A stretch of DNA of 64,000 bases from CAYMSO01 sp964393185 (GTDB lineage: Bacteria; Patescibacteriota; Dojkabacteria; J137), in contig CAYMSO010000002.1 of NCBI GenBank assembly GCA_964393185.1, positions 62,001-126,000 of the forward strand, given 5' to 3'. Within the stretch, counting starts at the first letter, position 1. Each line of letters opens with the position of its first letter. This document shows positions 16,225 through 24,041 of the stretch, piece after piece. The notes below the pieces were generated by a model, which saw only the letters and a list, made by a program, of their open reading frames with translations, had not been told where the DNA came from and searched no databases. The translations under genes were made by a program, and so were the position numbers.

Positions 16225-17118
16225 TTATTTTTTACTAAGTTCTTGAATTAAATCGCGCATTTCTGCGGCTTTTTCGAATTCCATCATATCGGCATAAATT
16301 TGCATCTGAAATTTGAGTTCCTTAATAAATTTGGATTGCTCGGACTTGGTCATAGCTTTATACGCCTCGGCTTGCTTCATCAAATTTTCTTCATGATAAT
16401 CTTTCTCTTCCTCCTTATCTTTAAATCTATCTAATTGGTTTACAATAGCTTTTTTAATAGAGGTAGGCGTTATTCCGTGTTTCTGATTATATTCTTCCTG
16501 AACCTTTCTTCTTCTTCTTGTTTCGTCGATTGCCCTTTTCATTGAATCAGTGATTTTATCGCAGTACATAATCACTTTACCCTCGGAATGTCTAGCTGCT
16601 CTTCCAATTGTCTGAATCAAACTTGTGTCTGATCGCAAGAAACCTTCTTTGTCGGCATCAAGTATAATAACAAGAGACACTTCCGGCAGATCCAATCCTT
16701 CTCTTAGTAAATTGATTCCTACAAGAACATCGTAGAGCCCTTTTCGTAAATCCCTCAAAATTTCTACTCGCTCTACTGTATCTATGTCTGAATGTAAATA
16801 CTTAGCTTTTATATCTTTTTCAATTAAATAATCCGACAGTTCCTCGGCCATTCTTTTGGTTAGAGTAGTAATCAAAACACGCTCACCTTTTTTGATTCTA
16901 AGATCAATTTCTTTAAGTACATTTGGGATTTGTGGTTCTGACCAATTGCTGGTTTGTGCAATTGGCATATCTAAATAACCGCATCTTTCAACTTCGTTTT
17001 TTAACTGCAAAAATGTTTCTGGTAAAGTAGGGCGCAACTCGAGTATGGGATCTAATAGCCCAGTTGGTCTTATGATTTGATAAACAATTCCCTGATAGTC
17101 TTTAGGTAAAGTAGACAT
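16225..17118 (-). CDS. N-terminally truncated UvrB (second helicase domain and UVR motif only)
   Basis: 297 residues corresponding to roughly the last 45% of UvrB. Present are QIIRPTGLLDP, GERVLITTLTKRMAEEL, YLHSDIDTVERVEILRDLR, GINLLREGLDLPEV, QTIGRAARH and a C-terminal UVR helix pair (FEKAAEMRDLI). Absent are the Walker A ATPase domain, the UvrA-binding domain and the DNA-gripping beta-hairpin. The frame has a stop 4 codons before ATG and the next gene upstream is unrelated, so a simple frameshift does not explain it. TATAAT lies 22 nt upstream. An extra ~30 residues follow LRPTLPETF. It may be a remnant, or a half-protein with a new role. Confidence 0.85.
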   Translation of the reverse strand: MSTLPKDYQGIVYQIIRPTGLLDPILELRPTLPETFLQLKNEVERCGYLDMPIAQTSNWSEPQIPNVLKEIDLRIKKGERVLITTLTKRMAEELSDYLIEKDIKAKYLHSDIDTVERVEILRDLRKGLYDVLVGINLLREGLDLPEVSLVIILDADKEGFLRSDTSLIQTIGRAARHSEGKVIMYCDKITDSMKRAIDETRRRRKVQEEYNQKHGITPTSIKKAIVNQLDRFKDKEEEKDYHEENLMKQAEAYKAMTKSEQSKFIKELKFQMQIYADMMEFEKAAEMRDLIQELSKK

Positions 17119-17175
17119 TAAAAATACTTAACGACTCTTAATTATACCCTAAGTATGTATTTTAGTGAGAGGTTT

Positions 17176-17646
17176 TCACATTAGCTGGTTTTCTGCTCCA
17201 GTCCACGACTTGTATTCTGCTTCCACTTCTTCAAAAGTTGTAGCTACTTCGCATATAGCTGCCATGTCTGTGACCCTACATTCATATTCAGTAGGATATT
17301 TATTAGAAAGTAAATGTGCTGCAAGTACTACAATATCATCTTGTCTTACACCTTCTAAGTTCCTTAATTGTGCAAGTTCATAAGTAAAAGTAGCTTCTTC
17401 ATCGTATGCAAAGTTGCAAATTGGCGAAACCTGCCTTAAAATTTCGCTAACGTCTAATCCATAGTTATTTATCGCGGTTATAAAATTGATTTCGCTAAAA
17501 CCTTCTACATTCGAGAATATACTTTCATATATATTACTGAGGTATTCACGCTCATCCAATACTCTCAAAATTAACTTAGCTTTTCTATCTGGAACAATTC
17601 CTGTTGTAAGTAATTTTTCTACTAAAAGTTTTTTATTTGTTTTCAT
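17176..17646 (-). CDS. Hypothetical protein
   Basis: A 156-residue soluble, mainly helical protein. It has no recognised domain, a basic N-terminus (MKTNKKLLVEKLL) and an acidic C-terminal half. A TATAAT lies upstream on the minus strand, in the gap shared with the divergent ssb gene. It precedes the UvrB-like gene by 57 nt but has no visible link to repair. Confidence 0.55.
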   Translation of the reverse strand: MKTNKKLLVEKLLTTGIVPDRKAKLILRVLDEREYLSNIYESIFSNVEGFSEINFITAINNYGLDVSEILRQVSPICNFAYDEEATFTYELAQLRNLEGVRQDDIVVLAAHLLSNKYPTEYECRVTDMAAICEVATTFEEVEAEYKSWTGAENQLM

Positions 17647-17766
17647 AATTGTCGTTAACTATGGGCAACATTATATCATATTTATAGAGTTTTGATAATT
17701 AGTCGATATGAGGTATTATTAAGTAGTAAAGGAATTATCCTTATCTTTATTTCTTACACTAATAAA

Positions 17767-18204
17767 ATGTTTGGCGATTTAAACAAAGTACAATTAATGG
17801 GGAACGTAACTAATGATCCTGACCTAAGGTTCACACCAAGTGGTAGTGCAGTTTTAAACTTTAGCATAGCAACCAATCGAAGCTATAAAGTTGGAGAAGA
17901 GTGGAAAGAAGAAGTAGCTTTTCACAATATTGTTGTTTGGAGAAATGCAGAAAGCCTTGCCAAAAGACTAAAAAAAGGTACTAGAATTTATGTTGAGGGT
18001 AGGCTAAATACTAGAAGCTGGGACGATACAGAAACAGGAAAGAAAAATTACAAAACAGAAGTAATTGTCGATAATGTGATTTTGATTGCTAGGTACGAAG
18101 GTGAGCATTCAGCAAGTGCCGGAGAATCTACAGCTAAACCGTCCAAACCAGCTAAAACAGATACAGAAGATGAAGTAATTGATCCAAACGATCTTCCATT
18201 CTAA
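17767..18204 (+). CDS. ssb: Single-stranded DNA-binding protein
   Basis: A 145-residue SSB from ATG 17767; in-frame upstream codons give an unlikely hydrophobic extension. The OB fold shows LNKVQLMGNVTNDPDLRFTP, FHNIVVWRNAESLAKRLKKG and YVEGRLNTRSW. A flexible Ser/Lys/Thr-rich linker leads to the acidic tip ending DPNDLPF, which recruits repair and replication partners. Tetramer assembly is typical of the family. TACACT lies 6 nt before ATG as a possible -10. A perfect 19-bp hairpin follows the stop. Confidence 0.95.
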   Translation: MFGDLNKVQLMGNVTNDPDLRFTPSGSAVLNFSIATNRSYKVGEEWKEEVAFHNIVVWRNAESLAKRLKKGTRIYVEGRLNTRSWDDTETGKKNYKTEVIVDNVILIARYEGEHSASAGESTAKPSKPAKTDTEDEVIDPNDLPF

Positions 18205-18217
18205 AATTCTAACTGCT

Positions 18218-18263
18218 CTGTGCAAAACCAAATGTAAAATATTATACATTTGGTTTTGCACAG
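18218..18263 (+). terminator. Perfect 19-bp hairpin after ssb
   Basis: The arms at 18218-18236 and 18245-18263 are perfectly complementary (starting CTGTGCAAAACC), around an 8-nt AT loop. It lies 13 nt after the ssb stop and 15 nt before the next start. There is no U-run on either strand, so it may be a non-canonical terminator, a processing site or a palindromic element rather than a classical intrinsic terminator. Confidence 0.6.
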
Positions 18264-18278
18264 CAAGAAATACATCAG

Positions 18279-19310
18279 ATGAAGCACAACAATGTATTCC
18301 AAATCAAAAAACACTCCATTGCCTTGATTTCAGTATTGATTCTTATATACTTAATTATTCACAAACTACTAATTGGAAGATTTTGGTTATGGAACATCAC
18401 TTCCGTGATCCCACCTGTTTTCTATTTGTTGCTTGCCGTAGCAAGCGTTTATATATCCATACTTTTAATATTCAAGCATCTAAAAAGCATTTACTTAGTA
18501 AATATTTTTGTGAGCTTTGCTTCTATATGGCTAGCAATTGGAATATCCGATCTAAATTTATACTTTTTGCACCAAAGTGCCGCTAAATCAGAGGAAGACA
18601 TTAGTATCTTTAATTGGAATACAGAATTTTGGGAAAATGAGCAGGATTTAGAAAATCTTTATGAATTTTTGCAGAAACAAAATGCAGATATCTATAATCT
18701 GCAAGAATTTATTCCTGTTGTAACTTCTCAAGATGGAAAATACGTAGAAGTTGAGCTCTCAAGACTAGAAGAATACTTTCCTGATCACGAGCTGATAAAT
18801 CGAGGAGAATTCGTAAGTCTGTCTAAGTATCCTATTAGAAAAGTCTACAATACGGTTGATTATAAATTTCTAAAATATGATATTGAAGTAGAGGAAGATA
18901 TACTTACTATATATAATGTACACTTGCCAATGCAATTTTCTGGGCCATCTGCATTCAGATCTTTTCCTGATGAATTCAGCCAAATTAAAAGTCAATTTAA
19001 ATACCGCCAATATGTTATAAACAAATTAAGCAAAGATATTGCAAAAGCAAACTCTCCATATATCATTTCTGGTGATTTCAATACTACTAAATCAATGGGA
19101 ATTATGGACGAATTACTAGATGAGCATAAGGATTCTTACAAACTAAACCGAAGAATTATACCAACTACCTGGAATAAATTAGGTGTCAGACTTTGGAGAA
19201 TTGATTATGTACTAGCAAGTGAAAAAGTAATTTTTGTTGGGCACAAAGACATTGATCCTTTAAATTTTTCTGATCATTGGGGGCAATTAGTTACGTTTAG
19301 AGTTGAATAA
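18279..19310 (+). CDS. Membrane-anchored endonuclease/exonuclease/phosphatase family protein
   Basis: A 343-residue protein with three N-terminal membrane segments (about 10-30, 36-58 and 63-83) followed by an EEP domain. Motifs in order are FNWNTEFW (metal-side Asn), YNLQEFIP (Glu ligand), YNVHLPM (catalytic His), SGDFNTTKS (Asp and Asn), RIDYVLASE (Asp) and FSDHWGQL (final Asp-His). The catalytic set looks complete. The family includes DNases, sphingomyelinases and phosphoinositide phosphatases; the membrane anchor suggests an extracytoplasmic nuclease or lipid phosphodiesterase. The stop abuts the stop of the convergent SpoU gene. Confidence 0.8.
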   Translation: MKHNNVFQIKKHSIALISVLILIYLIIHKLLIGRFWLWNITSVIPPVFYLLLAVASVYISILLIFKHLKSIYLVNIFVSFASIWLAIGISDLNLYFLHQSAAKSEEDISIFNWNTEFWENEQDLENLYEFLQKQNADIYNLQEFIPVVTSQDGKYVEVELSRLEEYFPDHELINRGEFVSLSKYPIRKVYNTVDYKFLKYDIEVEEDILTIYNVHLPMQFSGPSAFRSFPDEFSQIKSQFKYRQYVINKLSKDIAKANSPYIISGDFNTTKSMGIMDELLDEHKDSYKLNRRIIPTTWNKLGVRLWRIDYVLASEKVIFVGHKDIDPLNFSDHWGQLVTFRVE

Positions 19311-19820
19311 CTAGATGCTATAAAGAACTATACCTATGCTTGTTCCAACATTTAAGCTTGCACCTTTGCCATACATTGGAATATGCGTTGCTAAATCACA
19401 CTTGGCTAAAGTATCTTTTACTATTCCATAAACTTCACTTCCAGCAATAAAACAGATTTTATTTTCTCTCTGCAAAGTTCTATCCAAAGTATCCATAGGG
19501 ATTGATTTGTCTGTCAGTTCTATTGCTACAATACGAAAACCTTGTTTTTTTAATGTATGTATTATCTTGCCAGTATCGCCTTTGCACCATTCAACAGAGG
19601 CTTCTTTATTTCTAGAGGCCTTTCTAAGATCCTTTCCAAAAGGCGGAGTTTTTGTAATACCCGTTAAATATATTCTTTTTACTCCTGCAGCATCGGCTGT
19701 TCTAAATATTCCGGCAACATTTCTTGCGTATTCTATATTTTCTAAAATTAGATAAATAAGCTTATCTCTTTTTTGATCTTTAAACATTTTTTTTATATCC
19801 TTTTTTCGTAGTTGTTTCAT
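19311..19820 (-). CDS. SpoU/TrmH-family RNA 2'-O-methyltransferase
   Basis: A 169-residue SPOUT (trefoil-knot) methyltransferase. Motif 1 is ENIEYARNVAGIFRTADAAG (Asn and Arg conserved), motif 2 IAGSEVYGIVKDTLAKCD and motif 3 IPMYGKGASLNVGTSIGIVL. The family methylates ribose 2'-OH in tRNA or rRNA as a dimer. It is short, with no added RNA-binding domain, so the target (tRNA G18, C34 or rRNA) is not clear. The C-terminus abuts the convergent EEP gene with no gap. Confidence 0.88.
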   Translation of the reverse strand: MKQLRKKDIKKMFKDQKRDKLIYLILENIEYARNVAGIFRTADAAGVKRIYLTGITKTPPFGKDLRKASRNKEASVEWCKGDTGKIIHTLKKQGFRIVAIELTDKSIPMDTLDRTLQRENKICFIAGSEVYGIVKDTLAKCDLATHIPMYGKGASLNVGTSIGIVLYSI

Positions 19821-19847
19821 AAATTTTGTTTTGATTTTTCTCTATAG

Positions 19848-19853
19848 TATAAT
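19848..19853 (+). promoter_or_regulatory. -10 element of gene 19860
   Basis: TATAAT at 19848-19853 ends 6 nt before the ATG at 19860; no clear -35 is seen at 17 bp. A leaderless start is predicted. Confidence 0.5.
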
Positions 19854-19859
19854 AGCAGC

Positions 19860-20534
19860 ATGAAAGGATTTTTCAAATCAACAACAACACTTGTACTAAT
19901 CATTGTTTTTCTAGTTGCATGCATATTATCCATGCTGCTGATTTTTGCAGCAAGCTGGTTACATACCTATAAATCATTTACAAGAGAAAAAACGGTTGCA
20001 GAAATCAGAATTTCGGAACAAAAAGAAGACGAGCTTGGTAAATACGTAGAAGTTGAATTAACTCCAATAGTTAATGATCAGAGCGCTTTGTCTAGAATAT
20101 TTATAGGAGAAGAAGATCCAAATCCAACAAAACTTAGTACCGAAACTTATAAACTTTATGGCGACTTAGTAGAAATTGGAGGACCAATAATAAAATTCAA
20201 AAATGGACTGATTTTAGTAAATTTTGAAACGGCTTATAAATTAAACATACTTGATGTCGAATACGAAAATGATGATGTTGCAGAAGAAAATAGAACTTCA
20301 GAAATGATAGATAGAGTAAGAATAGGCGAGAATGATAACACATACAGACAGATTGCAGATGCAATCAGAGAAGACAGTATTACGGGAAAAATATACAAGA
20401 TTTTTTTTGACGGAGAGCCTCAAAGAAAGCAAACTGCTATTTATGTAACCGATAAACCTGTTGAAGGTGTAATTGTAATTAGGAATGATGGATTCCATTG
20501 GATAGCAAAAGAGCTAGACGATACAGCAGAGTAG
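19860..20534 (+). CDS. Hypothetical single-pass membrane-anchored protein
   Basis: A 224-residue protein with an N-terminal membrane helix (about 9-33) and a large charged, probably external, domain of mixed strands (KYVEVELTPIV, LVEIGGPIIKF, GLILVNFETAYKL). The end resembles a small beta-barrel (GVIVIRNDGFHWIAKEL). No family is recognised. A -10 box sits 6 nt before the ATG. tRNA-Cys lies 150 nt downstream on the same strand. Confidence 0.6.
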   Translation: MKGFFKSTTTLVLIIVFLVACILSMLLIFAASWLHTYKSFTREKTVAEIRISEQKEDELGKYVEVELTPIVNDQSALSRIFIGEEDPNPTKLSTETYKLYGDLVEIGGPIIKFKNGLILVNFETAYKLNILDVEYENDDVAEENRTSEMIDRVRIGENDNTYRQIADAIREDSITGKIYKIFFDGEPQRKQTAIYVTDKPVEGVIVIRNDGFHWIAKELDDTAE

Positions 20535-20674
20535 TGTATGATTAATTACCTTTTTCGAATAAATTTTGCAAATTTGCTAAAATAATCTGCTCGCGATGTG
20601 TGCCAAAGATTTAGAGTAATTGTGCATTATCTATGGCGAAGAGTCTTCGTGAACTTTAATAAAAAAATACGGTC

Positions 20675-20680
20675 TATAGT
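20675..20680 (+). promoter_or_regulatory. Possible -10 of tRNA-Cys
   Basis: TATAGT ends 4 nt before the mature tRNA 5' end, so transcription could start at or just inside the mature end. A second candidate, TAAAAT near 20577, would give a leader of about 100 nt. Confidence 0.3.
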
Positions 20681-20684
20681 TTAT

Positions 20685-20756
20685 GGTGTCATGGCCAAGT
20701 GGTAAGGCGAGAGTCTGCAAAACTCTTATTCCCCGGTTCGAATCCGGGTGACACCT
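20685..20756 (+). tRNA. tRNA-Cys (GCA anticodon)
   Basis: A full cloverleaf can be drawn. The acceptor stem is GGTGTCA/TGACACC (7 bp), with D stem GCC/GGC and anticodon stem AGAGT/ACTCT enclosing CTGCAAA (anticodon GCA). The variable region is 5 nt and the T arm is CCCGG-TTCGAAT-CCGGG. The discriminator base is U, as usual for tRNA-Cys. CCA is not encoded, so a CCA-adding enzyme is needed. Confidence 0.96.
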
Positions 20757-20785
20757 AATTAGTTAAAACCACATATTTTTCTCTT

Positions 20786-21343
20786 ATGAATGTCGAGCTA
20801 AAAGCTTTTTCTGTGCACAACTTTTTTGAACCCAATAATACTGCATCTGTAATTCCATTGAACAGCAACTATAAAGTAAGCGAAGTAGATTTAAAGCGGA
20901 TTGTGAACATATGCAACCAGGAAGAGGTTTATAGTTTACTATTTTCTAAAAAGTTAAAAGGAAATCCTTATGAAGTCAAAAATGCTCAGGGATTTATCTC
21001 TTGGGCAACAGAAGGTTGGAAAACTAAAAAGTACTTTGTATTTCTAATTAAACAAGGAGATAGAATCATTGGAGCAATTGATATTAAATCAAATAATATA
21101 GAAGGAGCAGAAATCGGTTACTGGATGGACAATAGATCAAAAGGATTTATGACAAATGTGGTTATCGAATTATGCAAATTTGCAAAAGCAGCTGGGTTCT
21201 TAAAACTTATCGGATTTACAAAAATCTTCAACGAAAGCTCTCAAAGAGTACTTATAAGAGCTGGTTTTGAATTCGAGGGTAAAGTTATTCTCGAAGGAGA
21301 AGAGCGTTATAAATATTCTAAAGATTTAAGCTTGCTAAATTAG
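20786..21343 (+). CDS. GNAT-family N-acetyltransferase
   Basis: A 185-residue acetyltransferase of the RimJ/RimL-like branch. The core is visible as DRIIGAIDIKS, EIGYWMDNRSKGFMTN (acetyl-CoA binding region), then FTKIFNESSQRVLIRAGFEF and a final GEERYKYSKDL strand. It could acetylate protein N-termini, an antibiotic or a small amine. It starts 30 nt after tRNA-Cys. The 3' end overlaps the convergent S51 peptidase-like gene by 9 nt. Confidence 0.8.
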   Translation: MNVELKAFSVHNFFEPNNTASVIPLNSNYKVSEVDLKRIVNICNQEEVYSLLFSKKLKGNPYEVKNAQGFISWATEGWKTKKYFVFLIKQGDRIIGAIDIKSNNIEGAEIGYWMDNRSKGFMTNVVIELCKFAKAAGFLKLIGFTKIFNESSQRVLIRAGFEFEGKVILEGEERYKYSKDLSLLN

Positions 21344-21964
21344 AATTGGGTTACCTACAAAATTAACTTCAGAACCGTTGACGACCAACGCTTCACCATT
21401 TTTCAATAAATATGCGTTGATACTCTTTCCATTGATAATATTTTTTACATCTTCCAGTCTTTCCTGAGTAAAATGCGGATATACTTCAAAATCTATCAAC
21501 CCAAAGCCCTCAACATCTTTTGCATCTGGATCCGGTTCACCTATATAATTTATGGCTAGTTCCTGAGTCTTGGACATGCACATCGACCCTGCACTTGTAG
21601 TCAGTAATAATTTATTACTTCTAATGACAGATTCAACATGTTGTCGGAGATTTTGACTATCTAGTATTCTCATTAATCGAGATACCAGACCTCCAGTAAT
21701 AACTAAACCATCACAATTATTCAAACTTGTAATAAATTTATGTTTATCTAGATATTCCAGATCTAGCAACATAAAGTTACAACTGCAAAAAGATTGCATA
21801 CTTGATGTTGTCCAATAAACCATTTCGGCTTTCTCAGTACCTTGCCCTGCATTAGGTAAAATGCCAAATGTGCATTTATCTAACTTGCTATTGCCAGCCA
21901 AGTTCTCAAGTGCTGTAAAAATTTTGCTATTAATTATATCCGCTGATGCTAAAACTGCCTTCAT
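21335..21964 (-). CDS. Peptidase S51 (dipeptidase E)-like protein
   Basis: A 209-residue protein with the class I glutamine-amidotransferase-like fold of S51 peptidases. CDGLVITGG matches the GG(N) strand turn, TTSAGSMCM contains the nucleophile Ser in an elbow (usual GTSAGA), and VYPHFTQER supplies the expected His. Family members cleave Asp-X dipeptides or cyanophycin products. The motif after GG reads LVSRLMRIL instead of the more usual N-T-x-x-L, so specificity may differ. AAGGA just before ATG is a possible Shine-Dalgarno site. Confidence 0.75.
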   Translation of the reverse strand: MKAVLASADIINSKIFTALENLAGNSKLDKCTFGILPNAGQGTEKAEMVYWTTSSMQSFCSCNFMLLDLEYLDKHKFITSLNNCDGLVITGGLVSRLMRILDSQNLRQHVESVIRSNKLLLTTSAGSMCMSKTQELAINYIGEPDPDAKDVEGFGLIDFEVYPHFTQERLEDVKNIINGKSINAYLLKNGEALVVNGSEVNFVGNPILI

Positions 21965-22043
21965 AAGATCCTTAATACAAATATTAATTCAAACTTCCCT
22001 CACATTTCTGCAAGGGAGCTTAAATTTATTTTAATACCTCCTC

Positions 22044-23777
22044 TTAATAACCATACTTTGTATTCAACTCATTCAGTAAGTCGTAGTATTCATCAGCAGA
22101 GATTTCATTATTATTATATCTTTCAGTTATTTCATCATAATCATTTAGATATCCTTCATAATCAAAATCTTCGAAGTTGAAATCATCTAATGAAGAATCA
22201 TCATAATCATAGTCATAATTATAATCTGACTCAATTGATGGTCCCAATGGTTTATATAGATTATCCGTTATCATTGATGTATCGAATAATTGTTCTAAAT
22301 CCATCTCTCCTACTAATGCGTTAAAGCCTTCAGTAAAGTCCATATCAGCTTCTGGAACTACTATCTCGTAATCAGAATCGTAGCTTACTGTCAAAAATTG
22401 TAATTCAATATTTGAGGATACTTCGTCTGCATCAAAAGAAACTTTAAGACCGATACCTCTACTAGTGTCATCTTCTTTGTCTGAACACGAAGTCATACTC
22501 ATCTTAAGATCCAAATCTTCTAATGAGTTTTCTAACTCATCCATTGTTTCGTCAATAGATTCTTCAATATCCTCGACTGATTCTTCTCCTTCGTAAGATT
22601 CATCTTCAACAATTACTTTTGCCATTTTTTTACCACCATTTCTTGTTACTTCTATCATATTTGCGAAATTTACATCTCCTGATACACATTTTGAGTTGCT
22701 TTCTTCTCTTATTGGGTCTACATTTTCCACATTGGAGAATACTTCGTAGTCGTTTATCATATCTTCCAATATGCTCATTAATTTTGGACCCACTCTCTGT
22801 AATATTTCTCTGTCTTCTTCATCCATTGATTCAAGTGTCTGCTCAAGACTAGTGTTAAATTCTTTAATAAAGTCGGATTTGCTTAATTCTTCTGTATCAA
22901 GACCATTAGAATATGTTTGCAATAATTCAGCGTACTGAGGTATTAATTCAGCAACAAATGATTCTGCATTTATAGTAACTACCTTGTCCTCAATTGCAGC
23001 AATTGAATTAATTTCGTCCTGAGATAAACCTTCTTCTGCATCAATTTCTACATTACTTAGTTTTAAATATCCCTGAAGTTTATCCATTGTATATTCAAAA
23101 TCTGCCTTGATCACATCTTCTGCTACTCTGTAGTCAAGATTACCTTCAACGTACATTGTTGGTAGCAAATTACCTAATTCTTCAGTATCCAAGTCTTCTA
23201 GGTAAGCTTGAAGATCTTCTATATCTTCGAGATTATTTTCAGAATAATTTTCTGGATATTCGATGTATAGATCAGCACTTAAAGACATTTCGCCTTCAAA
23301 ATCATCTTCTTTATTTTCAAAATCTACATTCATTTCAATTGTGTTGTAGACAGTTTTTCCAGAAAGATCTATATCTTTTGAAGCAAGATGATTCAACTTG
23401 CCTGCAGATTCTTCGATATCTTCTACAAGCTTTTCTATGTCAAATACTTTCTTTGGATCTTCAGAATCTAATTCATCAAAATTGATAGCATTTATTACTG
23501 TTTTAATATTATCCTTTGCATATGCTTCCAATTCCTCAACTCCCGAATCAGCAGAGCTTACGCTAGAACTATCAGATACATTATTGTAAAGGAAGTATCC
23601 ACCCAACGCCAAAGCAGCAGCTACAGCTACAACCCCTGCTACCACTAATCCAAAAGATGTCGGATTTTTCTTAGCAGGTGTTTCGGAAGCAGGAACGCTT
23701 TTTTCAGAGTTACTTACCGTATGCTCTGTCTCTGGCTTTGTTTCCTTTTCTTCCTCCTTGTTTTTTTTCTCCTCCAT
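22044..23777 (-). CDS. Large acidic membrane-anchored protein
   Basis: A 577-residue protein with a charged cytoplasmic N-terminus (Lys/Glu-rich, 1-40), one membrane helix (about 42-64) and a long Asp/Glu-rich external part. The external part is rich in beta pattern and acidic helices such as EESVEDIEESIDETMDELEN. The tail is Tyr/Asp-rich (YNYDYDYDD). One Cys pair (about 360 and 430) might form a disulfide. It resembles no named family; a surface protein or a chaperone-like periplasmic protein are both possible. The extreme acidity may bind cations. Confidence 0.65.
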   Translation of the reverse strand: MEEKKNKEEEKETKPETEHTVSNSEKSVPASETPAKKNPTSFGLVVAGVVAVAAALALGGYFLYNNVSDSSSVSSADSGVEELEAYAKDNIKTVINAINFDELDSEDPKKVFDIEKLVEDIEESAGKLNHLASKDIDLSGKTVYNTIEMNVDFENKEDDFEGEMSLSADLYIEYPENYSENNLEDIEDLQAYLEDLDTEELGNLLPTMYVEGNLDYRVAEDVIKADFEYTMDKLQGYLKLSNVEIDAEEGLSQDEINSIAAIEDKVVTINAESFVAELIPQYAELLQTYSNGLDTEELSKSDFIKEFNTSLEQTLESMDEEDREILQRVGPKLMSILEDMINDYEVFSNVENVDPIREESNSKCVSGDVNFANMIEVTRNGGKKMAKVIVEDESYEGEESVEDIEESIDETMDELENSLEDLDLKMSMTSCSDKEDDTSRGIGLKVSFDADEVSSNIELQFLTVSYDSDYEIVVPEADMDFTEGFNALVGEMDLEQLFDTSMITDNLYKPLGPSIESDYNYDYDYDDSSLDDFNFEDFDYEGYLNDYDEITERYNNNEISADEYYDLLNELNTKYGY

Positions 23778-23936
23778 AGAATATGATTAACGAAATAAAT
23801 TAATTTAAAAAAAAGCTTACTATAAGCTAATTCTAATACATAACACTAGAAATTCCAAGTTTTGAAAGTTAGTTATTGCAATCACTTTAAAAAATCAAAC
23901 ATTCGAAATCTCAAGTCACCAACATTGATCATCATT

Positions 23937-24036
23937 TATAACCGACAACTGATCACTGATAACCGATGACTGACTACCGATTACTGATTACTGATCGCTG
24001 ATAACTGACAACCGATTACCGACAACTGATAACTGA
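23937..24036. repeat. Degenerate heptamer array, AACTGAT/AACCGAT type
   Basis: About fourteen successive variants of AACTGAT, AACCGAT, TACTGAT and TACCGAT with clear 7-nt phasing, ending just downstream of the gpmI stop. It is the longest array of this subtype in the window. Confidence 0.85.
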
Positions 24037-24041
24037 TAAAC

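Noticed and set aside
18179..18586. 135-codon frame overlapping the ssb end and the EEP gene start
   Set aside because: It covers the perfect hairpin and the start of a gene with full EEP motifs in another frame; its own product is Cys/Phe-rich and unlike any protein.
23937..24036. Heptamer arrays as CRISPR
   Set aside because: Units are 7 nt, degenerate and contiguous, with no spacers of 25-40 nt and no cas genes in the window.
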